Position numbers and translations under genes: made by a program. 64,000 bases of DNA from Acidobacteriaceae bacterium KBS 146 (lineage in GTDB: Bacteria; Acidobacteriota; Terriglobia; Terriglobales; Acidobacteriaceae), in contig JHVA01000001.1 in the NCBI GenBank assembly GCA_000688615.1, forward strand, positions 930,001 to 994,000. The letters are read 5' to 3'. Numbering within the stretch: the stretch's first letter is position 1; every line of letters starts with the position of its first letter. Positions 26,447-37,190 of this stretch are shown one piece after another. The notes beneath the pieces were generated by a model. The model saw nothing but the letters and a program-made list of their open reading frames with translations, searched no databases and was not told the origin of the DNA.

Positions 26447-26560
26447 ATGTGCATCGATGTCAGCTACCTTGCCCCCATCTCCAGCTCCTCCGCCGCAGCC
26501 ATTGCTGGTCTCGCCGCCGCGGCCGTCGCTGTTCGCAATAAAAAGAAGAAGGGAGAGTAG
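26447..26560 (+). CDS. 37-aa putative single-helix membrane protein between nuoJ and nuoK
   Basis: A short open frame that begins one base after the nuoJ stop and ends two bases before the nuoK ATG. A strong Shine-Dalgarno sequence (AAAGGAG, nine bases before ATG) supports translation. The protein has a polar N-terminus with one Cys, a Ser/Ala-rich hydrophobic segment ([17 protein letters not shown]) and a basic end RNKKKKGE that fits a positive-inside cytoplasmic anchor. It fits tightly into the operon, so removal or creation by chance is unlikely. Function unknown; it may be an accessory subunit or an assembly peptide of complex I. Confidence 0.6.
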   Translation: MCIDVSYLAPISSSSAAAIAGLAAAAVAVRNKKKKGE

Positions 26561-26562
26561 CG

Positions 26563-26865
26563 ATGGTACCTATCTCCTGGTATCTGGTCCTCGCCGCCGT
26601 GCTCTTCTCCATCGGTGTCGCCAGCTTCCTCATCAAGCGCAACATCATCACCATCTTTATGTCGATTGAGCTGATGCTCAACGCCGTCAACCTCACCTTC
26701 GTCGCCTTCGCGCACATGTGGCACCAGATCACCGGACAGATCTTCGTCTTCTTCGTCATGGTCGTCGCCGCTGCCGAAGCTGCCGTCGGTCTGGCCATCA
26801 TCATCGCCATCTTCCGTACTCGCCAGACCCTGAACGTGGATCAGGTCAACCTATTGAAAAATTAG
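26563..26865 (+). CDS. nuoK: NADH-quinone oxidoreductase subunit K
   Basis: ND4L-type membrane subunit, 100 aa with three helices. The two conserved membrane Glu residues are visible in [11 protein letters not shown] and [18 protein letters not shown] lies upstream of the ATG, inside the end of the 37-aa frame. Followed after 27 bases by nuoL. Confidence 0.96.
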   Translation: MVPISWYLVLAAVLFSIGVASFLIKRNIITIFMSIELMLNAVNLTFVAFAHMWHQITGQIFVFFVMVVAAAEAAVGLAIIIAIFRTRQTLNVDQVNLLKN

Positions 26866-26892
26866 CAAAAAAGAGCTTCTGAACTTAAACCT

Positions 26893-28887
<1,995 letters not shown>

Positions 28888-28917
28888 CGAATAAGGAAAC
28901 CCGGACGCTCTCTCGAG

Positions 28918-30531
28918 ATGAACATCGACCATAACATTCTGACGATCATCACCTTCGTCCCGCTCGCCGGAGCCATCGTTCTTGCTCTGCTGCCTGACCG
29001 CGACCGCATCCAGCAATGGGGCGCCCTCGCCGTCACCCTGCTCACCTTCCTCTGCACCCTGCACCTCCCCTTCCACTTCGACTACGGCGTCGCCGCAGGC
29101 ACGTTTCAGTTCCAGCAGAACTCCTCCTGGATCACCTCGCCGGCCATCCGCTATCACGTCGGCGTGGACGGACTCTCGATGTGGCTCGTCGTTCTGACCG
29201 GCCTGCTCGCTCCGCTGGGCGTCCTCATCTCCTGGCGCGTCATCGACAACCGCCGCCGCCTCTTCTACGTCCTCTTCCTGCTCCAGCAGGTCGCGATGCT
29301 CGGCATCTTCGTCTCGCTCGACCTCTTCCTCTACTACGCCTTCTGGGAGCTCTCCCTGGTCCCCATGGCGCTTCTGATCGCCACCTTCGGACGCACCGAA
29401 AACCGCCGCCGCGCCGCCATCAAGTTCTTCCTCTACGCCTTCATCCCCTCGGCCATCCTTCTGGTCGCCATGCTCTGGCTCTACGCCCGCACCGGCACCT
29501 TCGACTATCCGCAGCTCGCCCAGATGGCCGCCGCCCACAGCATCTCGTCGAACAGCGCCGCTCTGTGGCTCGCTTCGCTCGCCTTCCTCGCCGCCTTCGC
29601 GGTTAAGGTCCCCGTCTTCCCGCTGCACGGGTGGCTCTCTGACTCCATCTCTGAAGCCCCCACCGCCGCCGTCATGGTCATCGCTGGCAAGCTCGGGCTC
29701 TACTCCATCCTGCGCTTCTCCTTCGGCCTTTTCCCCGCACAGTCGCACCGCATCGCTCCTCTCATGCTCGCTCTGGGAGCCATCGGAATCGTCTATGGCG
29801 CCCTCCTCGCCCTCGTCCAGAAGGACCTCAAGCGCCTCGCTGCATACGGTACCCTTGGCCACGTCTCGGTCGTCATCCTCGGGATCTTCGCCTTCACCGT
29901 CTCCGGAATCGACGGTGGAATCTACCAAACCCTCAACGAAGGCATCGGCGGCTCCGCGCTCTTCATGCTCCTGGGCCTGCTCTACGAGCGCTACCGCACC
30001 TACGACATGCGCGAGTACGGCGGCCTCGCCGCTCGCCTCCCCTGGATCGTCACCATGTTCGTCCTCACCGCACTCTCCGTTGTAGGCCTCCCCATGCTCA
30101 ACGGCTTCGTCGGTGAGTTCCTCGTCTTCTCTGGAGCCATGCAGTCCACCATCGCTCACCACATCGGCTGGACCGTGCTGGCCACTTCCAGCGTCATCCT
30201 GACCGCCTCCTACATGCTCTGGATGATCCAGCGCGTCTTCTACGGCGACCTGGGACGGCGCACCGAGACCATCGCCGCCCCTGACCTCACCGCCCGCGAG
30301 CACCTCGCCCTCTGGCCTCTGGTCATTCTCTTCCTCTTGATGGGAATCGCCTCCCCCGTCTGGCTCCGAGCCATCGACACCGCAGGCGCTCACATCGCTG
30401 CCACGGTCAATCGCAGCCAGTCCGTCACCATGGACTTCGAGGCATCGCGCGCCAGCAAGCCCGTCTCCTCAAGCTCAGAGACCGCACTCAACATGACGAA
30501 TCAATCCGCTTCGACGAAAGGAGCACGGTAA
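28918..30531 (+). CDS. nuoM: NADH-quinone oxidoreductase subunit M
   Basis: Second antiporter-like subunit, 537 aa. Conserved blocks are FYAFWELSLVPMALLIATFGRT (key Glu144-type residue), KVPVFPLHGWLSDSISEAPTA and KDLKRLAAYGTLGHVSVV. The C-terminus carries a polar Ser-rich tail of about 45 residues (ASRASKPVSSSSETALNM) that is longer than usual. The stop codon directly abuts the nuoN start. Confidence 0.95.
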   Translation: MNIDHNILTIITFVPLAGAIVLALLPDRDRIQQWGALAVTLLTFLCTLHLPFHFDYGVAAGTFQFQQNSSWITSPAIRYHVGVDGLSMWLVVLTGLLAPLGVLISWRVIDNRRRLFYVLFLLQQVAMLGIFVSLDLFLYYAFWELSLVPMALLIATFGRTENRRRAAIKFFLYAFIPSAILLVAMLWLYARTGTFDYPQLAQMAAAHSISSNSAALWLASLAFLAAFAVKVPVFPLHGWLSDSISEAPTAAVMVIAGKLGLYSILRFSFGLFPAQSHRIAPLMLALGAIGIVYGALLALVQKDLKRLAAYGTLGHVSVVILGIFAFTVSGIDGGIYQTLNEGIGGSALFMLLGLLYERYRTYDMREYGGLAARLPWIVTMFVLTALSVVGLPMLNGFVGEFLVFSGAMQSTIAHHIGWTVLATSSVILTASYMLWMIQRVFYGDLGRRTETIAAPDLTAREHLALWPLVILFLLMGIASPVWLRAIDTAGAHIAATVNRSQSVTMDFEASRASKPVSSSSETALNMTNQSASTKGAR

Positions 30532-32025
30532 ATGTCTCCCAACGTCCTCGCTCTTCTGCCCGAGATCATCCTCACCCTCACCGGCGTCCTCATCATGCTG
30601 GCTGAGCCTCTACTATCCGCGGGCAGCTCCCGCAAGCCTCTCGGCTGGCTCGCCATCCTCGGTACCGTTGCCGCTGGCCTCGCCAGCTGGTATCAGCTCG
30701 GCTTCGGCACCCTTCACGCCTACTTCGGAACCATCCAGGTCGATACCTTCTCGGTCTTCTTCCACCTGCTCATCTCCGCGATCGTTCTGGTCACCCTGCT
30801 CAGCTCCGTCGACTACTTTGAGGGTCACGCCACCCACGCCGGCGAGTACTTCGCCCTTGTCCTCTTCGGTGCCGTCGGCATGATGCTGATGACCTGCTCG
30901 GTCGAGCTCCTCATGGTCTTCGTCGGCCTCGAGATCTCCTCCATCTCGACCTACATCATGGCCGGCTTCCGCAAGGGCCAGGCCTCCGCGACCGAGGCCT
31001 CCATCAAGTACTTCCTACTCGGCTCCTTCGCCACCGCCTTCTTCCTCTACGGAATCGCCCTCGCCTTCGGCGCCACCGGCTCCACCCGCATCGACTCCAT
31101 CTCGATGGGCCTCGCGACCACAGCAACGCCGACCCTCGCTATCCTGGCCCTCGCCCTCATCATCATCGGCATCGGCTTCAAGGTCTCAGCAGCTCCCTTC
31201 CACGTCTGGACCCCAGACGTCTACCAGGGCGCTCCGGCTCCAGTCGTCGGCCTCATGTCCACCGCCCCCAAGGCCGCCGCCTTCGCCGTCCTGCTCCGCA
31301 TCCTCTTCTCCGGCTTTCCCTCCTACGAACCCCGCTGGGCCGGTCTCATCTGGATCATCGCCGCGCTCTCCATGTTCGTCGGAAACCTCGGCGCCCTCAT
31401 GCAGCGCGACGTCAAGCGCATGCTGGCCTACTCGTCCATCGCGCACGCTGGCTACCTTCTGGTTGCCTACACCGCCTTCCCTGCCGACGGAATCGCCTCT
31501 GCCTGCTTCTACACCGCAGCCTACGCCGCCATGAACGTCGGAGCCTTCACCGTCATCACCCAGATCGGCGGCTACAACGAGCGCGCCCGCACCATCGACG
31601 ACTACGCCGGCCTCGCCCTCAAGCGCCCGGTTCTCGCCGCCGCGCTCGGCCTCTTCCTGCTCTCGCTCATCGGAATCCCCTTCACCGGCGGCTTCTTCGG
31701 CAAGTTCTACGTCTTCTCCGCCGCCCTGCACTCCGGCCGGGTCTGGCTAGCCGTCATCGGCCTGCTCAACAGCGGAATCGCCTGCTTCTACTACCTGCGC
31801 CTGCTGGCCGCGATCTACACCCGGCCCACCACCGAGAACGATCGCATCAGCGCTGCAGCCCGCGTAAGCATCCCAGCCGCCGCCGCTCTCGCGATCACCG
31901 CAGCTGCCACGCTCTGGCTCGGAATCGCCCCCAACGGCGTTCTCGGCCTCGCGCAGCAAAGCGCCGACTCAGTCCACACGAACCCGGCTCAACCCGCACA
32001 GGACACTACCAACGCCAGCCGCTAG
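30532..32025 (+). CDS. nuoN: NADH-quinone oxidoreductase subunit N
   Basis: Third antiporter-like subunit, 497 aa. Visible blocks are [21 protein letters not shown] (key Glu), [22 protein letters not shown] (key Lys) and [27 protein letters not shown] lies eight bases before the ATG, inside nuoM. It is the last gene of the operon and is followed 20 bases later by a strong hairpin. Confidence 0.96.
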   Translation: MSPNVLALLPEIILTLTGVLIMLAEPLLSAGSSRKPLGWLAILGTVAAGLASWYQLGFGTLHAYFGTIQVDTFSVFFHLLISAIVLVTLLSSVDYFEGHATHAGEYFALVLFGAVGMMLMTCSVELLMVFVGLEISSISTYIMAGFRKGQASATEASIKYFLLGSFATAFFLYGIALAFGATGSTRIDSISMGLATTATPTLAILALALIIIGIGFKVSAAPFHVWTPDVYQGAPAPVVGLMSTAPKAAAFAVLLRILFSGFPSYEPRWAGLIWIIAALSMFVGNLGALMQRDVKRMLAYSSIAHAGYLLVAYTAFPADGIASACFYTAAYAAMNVGAFTVITQIGGYNERARTIDDYAGLALKRPVLAAALGLFLLSLIGIPFTGGFFGKFYVFSAALHSGRVWLAVIGLLNSGIACFYYLRLLAAIYTRPTTENDRISAAARVSIPAAAALAITAAATLWLGIAPNGVLGLAQQSADSVHTNPAQPAQDTTNASR

Positions 32026-32044
32026 CGTCAAATCCAACTGTTCC

Positions 32045-32075
32045 AATGGGCGTGGCCTTCAAGACCACGCCCATT
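32045..32075 (+). terminator. Intrinsic terminator after nuoN
   Basis: A perfect 11-bp stem AATGGGCGTGG / CCACGCCCATT with a nine-base loop (32056-32064), followed by GTTCGTTATTCT. It lies 20 bases after the nuoN stop codon and should end the nuo transcript. The T-run is imperfect. Confidence 0.75.
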
Positions 32076-32382
32076 GTTCGTTATTCTGCATTGCCCTGAA
32101 TTTGGCTTGGTTCGACACAATGAGTTCCCTTAGCACGGCTTCATGCTTTCCGATTCTTTCCTTCTCACACTAGTTCTACTATTGGGATATGCAGGCGTTG
32201 CAATGGTAATCGGCACCTCAGCGGGTGGCTAACGTCCGTTGCTACAAAAGCGGACTCTGCACCCGTCATCAAATACGGTCTCTCAGGAATAGTCGGTTTT
32301 CTGTAGTTTTCTAGTCTGTGTCTACATCCTGGCATAGGAACACCATTTCATACGTTCTGAGCAGCGGCGAGTTCACGCTGAG
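32076..32382. other. Low-coding gap with no supported gene
   Basis: About 300 bases between the nuo terminator and the Pnkp remnant. The only notable frame is 32143-32232 (+), 29 codons encoding a hydrophobic peptide (FLLTLVLLLGYAGVAMVIG) without a Shine-Dalgarno sequence. In the reading frame of the Pnkp remnant, similarity to the family seems to fade about 40 bases upstream of 32383 and a TAG lies just beyond. Confidence 0.4.
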
Positions 32383-33042
32383 ATGGAAGCTCTGCGAACT
32401 GCCAGTGGTCGGGTACCAGGGTTAGAAGCATTGATGCAGAGGACCCAAGACCGACTTGGAGCAGTCGAAGGATACGTCCGCGAATATAGACAGTATTGCT
32501 GGCCTGTGACGGGGTTAGCCGATCTCAAGCTAGCTCCGTTCCATCTATTGGCTAGTGACGGTGCTGTCCACACGGATAAGCCGCATACATGGCATATGGA
32601 GACCATGGCTGATCTCTGCAAGCAGGATACTGAAATCTTGCTCGCGACTCCATATCGGGTTGTAGATTTGGCCGACACTGCAAGTTGTGACGATGCTGTC
32701 ACGTGGTGGACTGAGATGACCTCGCATGGTCGTGAGGGAATGGTGGTGAAGCCTTTGGACTTCATCAGCCGGGGGCGTCGGGGTATCACGCAACCCGCGA
32801 TGAAGTGCCGTGGCTCGGAATATCTGCGGATTATCTATGGCCCCGAGTACCTCTTGCCCGGTAATCTCGAGCGTCTGCGCTCGCGGGCTGTCGGAGCCAA
32901 ACGCTCTCTCGCTTTCCGTGAGTTCTCGCTAGGTATCGAAGCATTGGAGAGGTTCGTTCGGCGCGAACCACTGAGGAGGACTCATGAATGCGTGTTCGGA
33001 GTTCTTGCTCTAGAAAGCGAGCCAATCGATCCGCGTCTATAG
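32383..33042 (+). pseudogene. C-terminal remnant of a Pnkp-type polynucleotide kinase-phosphatase/ligase
   Basis: The 219 codons match the C-terminal end of bacterial Pnkp, the Hen1-associated RNA repair enzyme with kinase, phosphatase and adenylyltransferase domains (usually ~850 aa). Diagnostic stretches are REYRQYCWPVTGLADLKLAPF, WHMETMADLC, ATPYRVVDL, GREGMVVKPLDFI (ligase motif V region with catalytic-pocket Lys), QPAMKCRGSEYLRIIYGPEY and RRTHECVFGVLALES at the end. The kinase, phosphatase and the nucleotidyl-transfer motif I Lys are missing, so ligase chemistry is impossible. An in-frame stop lies about 50 bases upstream. No Hen1 gene is nearby. It sits in otherwise decayed DNA. Confidence 0.8.
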
Positions 33043-33103
33043 ACGGAGCCTGGCTTTTTCAGTAGACCGATTTTGTGGTGACGCCCGCAAGACACCATTT
33101 ACG

Positions 33104-33335
33104 TCATTCGATCCCTTTGCTCTCATCCCAACTGAATCCTTCCCGCTTCACCGTCGGATTCAGCGACAGCTCCCGGAGCCATTCTGCGAGTGTTTTGCCG
33201 CTCCGTTCGGCGGCAGCTTCGACCTCGCGAAGTTCCTCCGGAGTGATCCTTGTAGCAATGGTTTTCGTGCGGAAGCTGGGTACGCAATAAGCCGAATCGG
33301 AGCTAAATACGTTACGATTCAGCGCGTTTACGCAT
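33104..33335 (-). pseudogene. Broken MobC/ribbon-helix-helix-like small gene
   Basis: The minus-strand frame ending with TGA at 33104 reads RTKTIATRITPEELREVEAA followed by ERSGKTLAEWLRELSLN, the pattern of small CopG/MobC-type DNA-binding proteins linked to mobilisation genes. The frame has no ATG, GTG or TTG. A plausible original start, ATG at 33335 (MRKRAES), is in another frame and runs into stops after seven codons. A frameshift plus small insertion therefore separates the start from the domain. Family assignment is moderate. Confidence 0.5.
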
Positions 33336-33675
33336 TTGGATCGTTTGCAGGATTCTCAAGAATCTCTGCACTCTCGTTGTAGAAACTACGCTTTCGTAAG
33401 ATGCTGTTTCTAAACGCGTTCACCTACGCAAACACGAGTGCACCTACGCAGTTCCCAGTTGGGGGGTGACGTGTCGGCTGTCCATCCGCTGCGCAGCAGC
33501 GAAGCAAGCCACCAAGTCACGCCGAAACGCCTCTGATAGTACTCAATGAGCGGAGCATCCCGACGAAAATTAAAAGGTGCGGTCTGAAGTGTATTGTATC
33601 TTCAGCCCTAGCGCACCAAGGTCGCTTCGCCCGTGGCTTAGCCATCTCTATATCGTTTAGCGAACGGAACTCTCA
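33336..33675. other. Gap with decayed sequence and a short direct repeat
   Basis: No intact gene is seen. CACCTACGCA occurs twice exactly 20 bases apart (33421-33430 and 33441-33450). A minus-strand stop-free stretch of ~65 codons at about 33415-33612 has protein-like composition (APFNFRRDAPLIEYYQRRFG) but no start codon and no family I recognise. It may be another gene fragment. Confidence 0.35.
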
Positions 33676-35057
33676 TTGCCTTCCACTCGCCTGTTGTCAG
33701 CTTGTCTAGTGCTGCTCGCACTGTTCCTCTTACCCCAGAGAGGCCTTGCGCAGGAAGACGCTTCCTTGTTGCCGCGAAAGGTTGTCGTAGATCTATCTAG
33801 ACCTAGGAAACCGCTCGATCGCTTCTTCGACCTATCCGTTGGATCGAACTACCCAGGTACGCTCATCCGCCCCGACAGCCTGGCGCAGTTGAAACTCGTT
33901 CAGCATGAGCTGGGTTTCCGATACATTCGATTTTCACACCATCTTCCACGATGTGTTGGGAACGGTACACTCCGACCATGGCAAGCTGACGTATGACTGG
34001 ACGAAGATTGACAAGCTCTATGACGATCTGCGGGCGCGGCAGATCAGGCCGTTTGTCGAACTGGCTTTACTCCCAAGGCGCTGGCCACCTCTAACAACAG
34101 CATCTTTTACTGGAAGGGCAACACCTCGCACCCTGAGATGCCCGGTGCGTGGATACCTGAGTTTCTGGCATATGCGAAGACGAATGGTATAGCCGTCGAT
34201 TTCGTGTCGACGCATACCTATGGCGTGGATGGCGGCTTTCTCGACGAGCATGGCAAGAGTGACACCAAACTCTCCCCATCGCCGGACGCAATCATCGGCG
34301 ATGTAAGAAAGGTGCGCGAACAGATTCAGGCTTCAGCTTTCCCCAACCTGCCTCTGTACTTCACCGAGTGGAGCACGAGCTACACGCCACGCGACTCCGT
34401 CCACGATTCTTACATCAGTGCGCCTTACATTCTTACCAAGCTTGGAGACGCAGGGTTTGTGGCAAGGGATGAGCTACTGGTACCTACACCGATCTCTTTG
34501 AAGAGCCAGGACCTCCAAAGGCTCCATTTCAGGGCGGCTTTGGATTACTCAATCCGGAGGGCATTCGCAAGCCTGCCTTTTCCGCTTACAAGTACCGGCA
34601 CGAGCTACAGGGTGAGGCCGTTCCCTGCGACGATCCAAATACATGGATCGCCGCCAAGTATGGAGTCATTGAGGCTTTGATCTGGGACTTGTCCCAGCCT
34701 CACCAGAACGTTAGCAATAGATCTTTCTGCACTAAGGTGATCCCAAGCCAGCCAGTCGCTCCGCTGAGCATTCAAGTGACGCACCTCGTCCCTGGCAAGG
34801 TATACCGGGTCAAGGTGTTCAGGACAGGTTTCCATGCCAACGACGCATACTCGGCTTATCTGGAGATGGGTTCGCCAACGATTCTAAACGCCGCAGCGAT
34901 TCGACATCTGAACGCTATCACGCGTGACCTTCCGGAGACGAACAAGACTGTACGCGCCAGCACCGAGGGCTTAGTCAACCTCAAACTTCTGATACGCTCG
35001 AACGACATCGTTCTTGTTCCTCTTTCCGCCAGATCGCGATCGCTGAAACACTACTGA
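33676..35057 (+). pseudogene. Decayed GH39 beta-xylosidase-type glycoside hydrolase
   Basis: Several frames together spell one GH39-like protein. Segment 1 (33676-33950) has a signal peptide (LVLLALFLLPQRGLAQ) and LDRFFDLSVGSNYPGTLIRP. A frameshift leads to FHDVLGTVHSDHGKLTYDW (33905-34070). About 75 codons that normally carry the acid/base WNEPN motif are deleted before WIPEFLAYAKTNGIAVDFVS (34141 on). The C-terminal half includes LPLYFTEWSTSYTPRD, with the nucleophile-type Glu, then another frameshift near 34478 and a return to frame with FHANDAYSAYLEMGSP (34677-35057). With the acid/base residue lost and at least three frame breaks, it cannot be active. Confidence 0.82.
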
Positions 35058-37141
35058 AGAAGCTCCGCATCCAGCGGGGCAAGAATCATGCTTCCCTCAA
35101 ACCTTCGGCCGCTGAGTATGTCAGTTTCAGGATGCGAGAGTGTAATGGTTTTCTCCTCCCCGGTGGTGTTTACGTAGAGCGTTCTGCCTTCAACAACGCG
35201 GGCGTACACACCGTCCGGAGTAGTCGGTCCGGGTCTTACCCCTGCCAGTGTCTCTGCGTACTTCAGGGCAGGAGCGATGGAGGAGGCGTTTGCAGGTACG
35301 GCGACGTAGAGTGCCTTGCCGTGGCCAAAGGAGTTGCTCGTAAGGTAAGGTGAGCGTTCCCGGGTATTCGTGAAAGCAAAGATTACTTTTGCTGTCGATG
35401 GCTCAAGCACCTCGTAGCGACGTACGGCAAGATCTGTCTGCTTGCCGTTGATCTCGGCTATCAGCGATGGAACCGAGTCGTAGAATGCATTCGTCTTCAG
35501 GCCGAAGACGTCGCTCAGTGCGCCGGGTAGAGGCGTGTCGAACCACAGGCCAGACTCGTTTACCTTGGCGGAGAATGCTGTCATGAGCACCGTCCCACCG
35601 TTCCGCACGTAGGTTCGCAGGGCGTCTGCGCTGGCCGGGTCCATGACGTAGTCAGCAGGTACAACCACAAGTTTGTACTGCGAGAGATCGGCATGTCTCG
35701 GATTGATGAAAGCAGTGTCCACGTTCGCGCGGAACAGTGGCTCGAACGCGCCCTGCACCTGGTCCGTGTAGGAAGGCTTAAAGTATTGGAGCGTTGTGCT
35801 TGAGGGGCCGTTCGGATGCGAGTCGACGAAGGAGTCGAACGAGTATGCGATCGCTACCTCGGGATGGGGATAGCGAGGAAAGCCGAGTGGAGCCAGCCGC
35901 TTGAACTCTGCCGCAATCCTGGCGAACTCATCCACCTTCCACGACGGTGTATTGTCGTGATCCACGAGTCCAAAGAGCGCCTGCTCTTCGCCCCCGCGAT
36001 GGCTGTTGAAGGTCCACGCGAGGATACTTTGGGTTCCGAGAGCAAGTCCTAGATATGCGTACATGCGGCTTCGACCGGGAGTTCCATAGAAGCCGCCACC
36101 ACCTGCAGTGAACTCGTTGAACCAGATCGGTGTTGTGAGATCTCCCTTTGTAAGCAAAGCTCCCATCGCTCCGCTTACAGGATCGCCAGGATAGAATCCC
36201 TCGGCGCCATAGGAGACATAGGACTTGTAGCTGCTCAGATAATCAAAGCCACGCCGCGGCGAGGTATCCCATAGATTGGAGATAGTCGGCAAATCTGGCA
36301 TGTCGCGCCGCCGTATTGCTTCGAGTTCAGTGAGCCGTGCGACCACAACATCAGACCAGAAGTGGTGGAGATCGAGGAAACGCTCGGACGGCCCCGGGCC
36401 CTCGGCGAGCGGCAGGTCAACCTCGTCGAAGCTATCCAAGTGACGCGACCACCGCTGCGTCGCCCATGCCCGGTTCAAAGCGTCCAGGCTCCCATACTTC
36501 TGTTTCAACCATTCAATAAAGCGCAACCGATCCGCGGGAGAGTACGAGAGATAGCCGTTGCCGATCTCGTTGTCATAACCGACGGCGATGATTGCGGGGT
36601 TATGCGCGTAACGCTTCATCATCATGTCGGCGAGCAGGTTTACCTCGCGGACATAGTCTGGATCGCTGATGTCATCCATGTACCGCTCGGCCGGCGGCAG
36701 CCGCGTTCCATTCTGCGCGATGATATCCACCCCAGGGTAGCGGTGATGCAGCCAGATAGGGGCGGGCGAACCCGGGATATCCAGGATCACCCGGATGCCG
36801 TTCTGTTGCATCTGGTCCAGAATGCGGTCGAACCACTCGAAGGTGAACTTGCCTGGTGCCGGCTCAAACGCGTCCCAGGAGAGATCACCCATGCGTACGA
36901 TGTTGAAGCCGGCACGGTGCATGATGGCGATATCCTGTTCGATTTCAGCGGGCGAACGGTCTACCGGCTGGTAGCAAGTTCCCACAAAGAGTTGCCCGGG
37001 CCCCGGCCAGTTCGGCTTCGGGGTTTGAGCCGAGAGCGGCACGGCCTGAGATCGCAGCGGTGTAACAGTCAGCGTGCCGAAGGCTGTGAGCAGCGAGGCA
37101 TAGAGCAGAGCTGAGAGCTGGAACCGACAGCAGCGTGACAA
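35051..37141 (-). CDS. Secreted GH42 beta-galactosidase
   Basis: A 696-aa enzyme with signal-like N-terminus and a GH42 (beta/alpha)8 barrel starting at FVGTCYQPVDRSPAEIEQDI. The acid/base Glu is E192 in VGYDNEIGNGY and the likely nucleophile is E343 in PIWFNEFTAGGGG. The trimerisation/Rossmann-like domain (LVVVPADYVMDPASADALRTYV) and a C-terminal beta domain follow. It starts with TTG at 37141, preceded by GGAGGAG at ideal spacing. It should remove terminal beta-galactose, for example from xyloglucan side chains. Its upstream neighbour on the same strand is a GH35-type gene 49 bases away, so the two form an operon. Confidence 0.9.
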   Translation of the reverse strand: MSRCCRFQLSALLYASLLTAFGTLTVTPLRSQAVPLSAQTPKPNWPGPGQLFVGTCYQPVDRSPAEIEQDIAIMHRAGFNIVRMGDLSWDAFEPAPGKFTFEWFDRILDQMQQNGIRVILDIPGSPAPIWLHHRYPGVDIIAQNGTRLPPAERYMDDISDPDYVREVNLLADMMMKRYAHNPAIIAVGYDNEIGNGYLSYSPADRLRFIEWLKQKYGSLDALNRAWATQRWSRHLDSFDEVDLPLAEGPGPSERFLDLHHFWSDVVVARLTELEAIRRRDMPDLPTISNLWDTSPRRGFDYLSSYKSYVSYGAEGFYPGDPVSGAMGALLTKGDLTTPIWFNEFTAGGGGFYGTPGRSRMYAYLGLALGTQSILAWTFNSHRGGEEQALFGLVDHDNTPSWKVDEFARIAAEFKRLAPLGFPRYPHPEVAIAYSFDSFVDSHPNGPSSTTLQYFKPSYTDQVQGAFEPLFRANVDTAFINPRHADLSQYKLVVVPADYVMDPASADALRTYVRNGGTVLMTAFSAKVNESGLWFDTPLPGALSDVFGLKTNAFYDSVPSLIAEINGKQTDLAVRRYEVLEPSTAKVIFAFTNTRERSPYLTSNSFGHGKALYVAVPANASSIAPALKYAETLAGVRPGPTTPDGVYARVVEGRTLYVNTTGEEKTITLSHPETDILSGRRFEGSMILAPLDAELLQ

Positions 37142-37190
37142 TGTTTTCTCCTCCAGGTGAGTTGGGTTGTGGAAGGCGTCGGGTCGACAG

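Noticed and set aside
32143..32232. A 29-codon hydrophobic frame after nuoN
   Set aside because: There is no ribosome-binding site and no neighbour context; a short hydrophobic frame can arise by chance.
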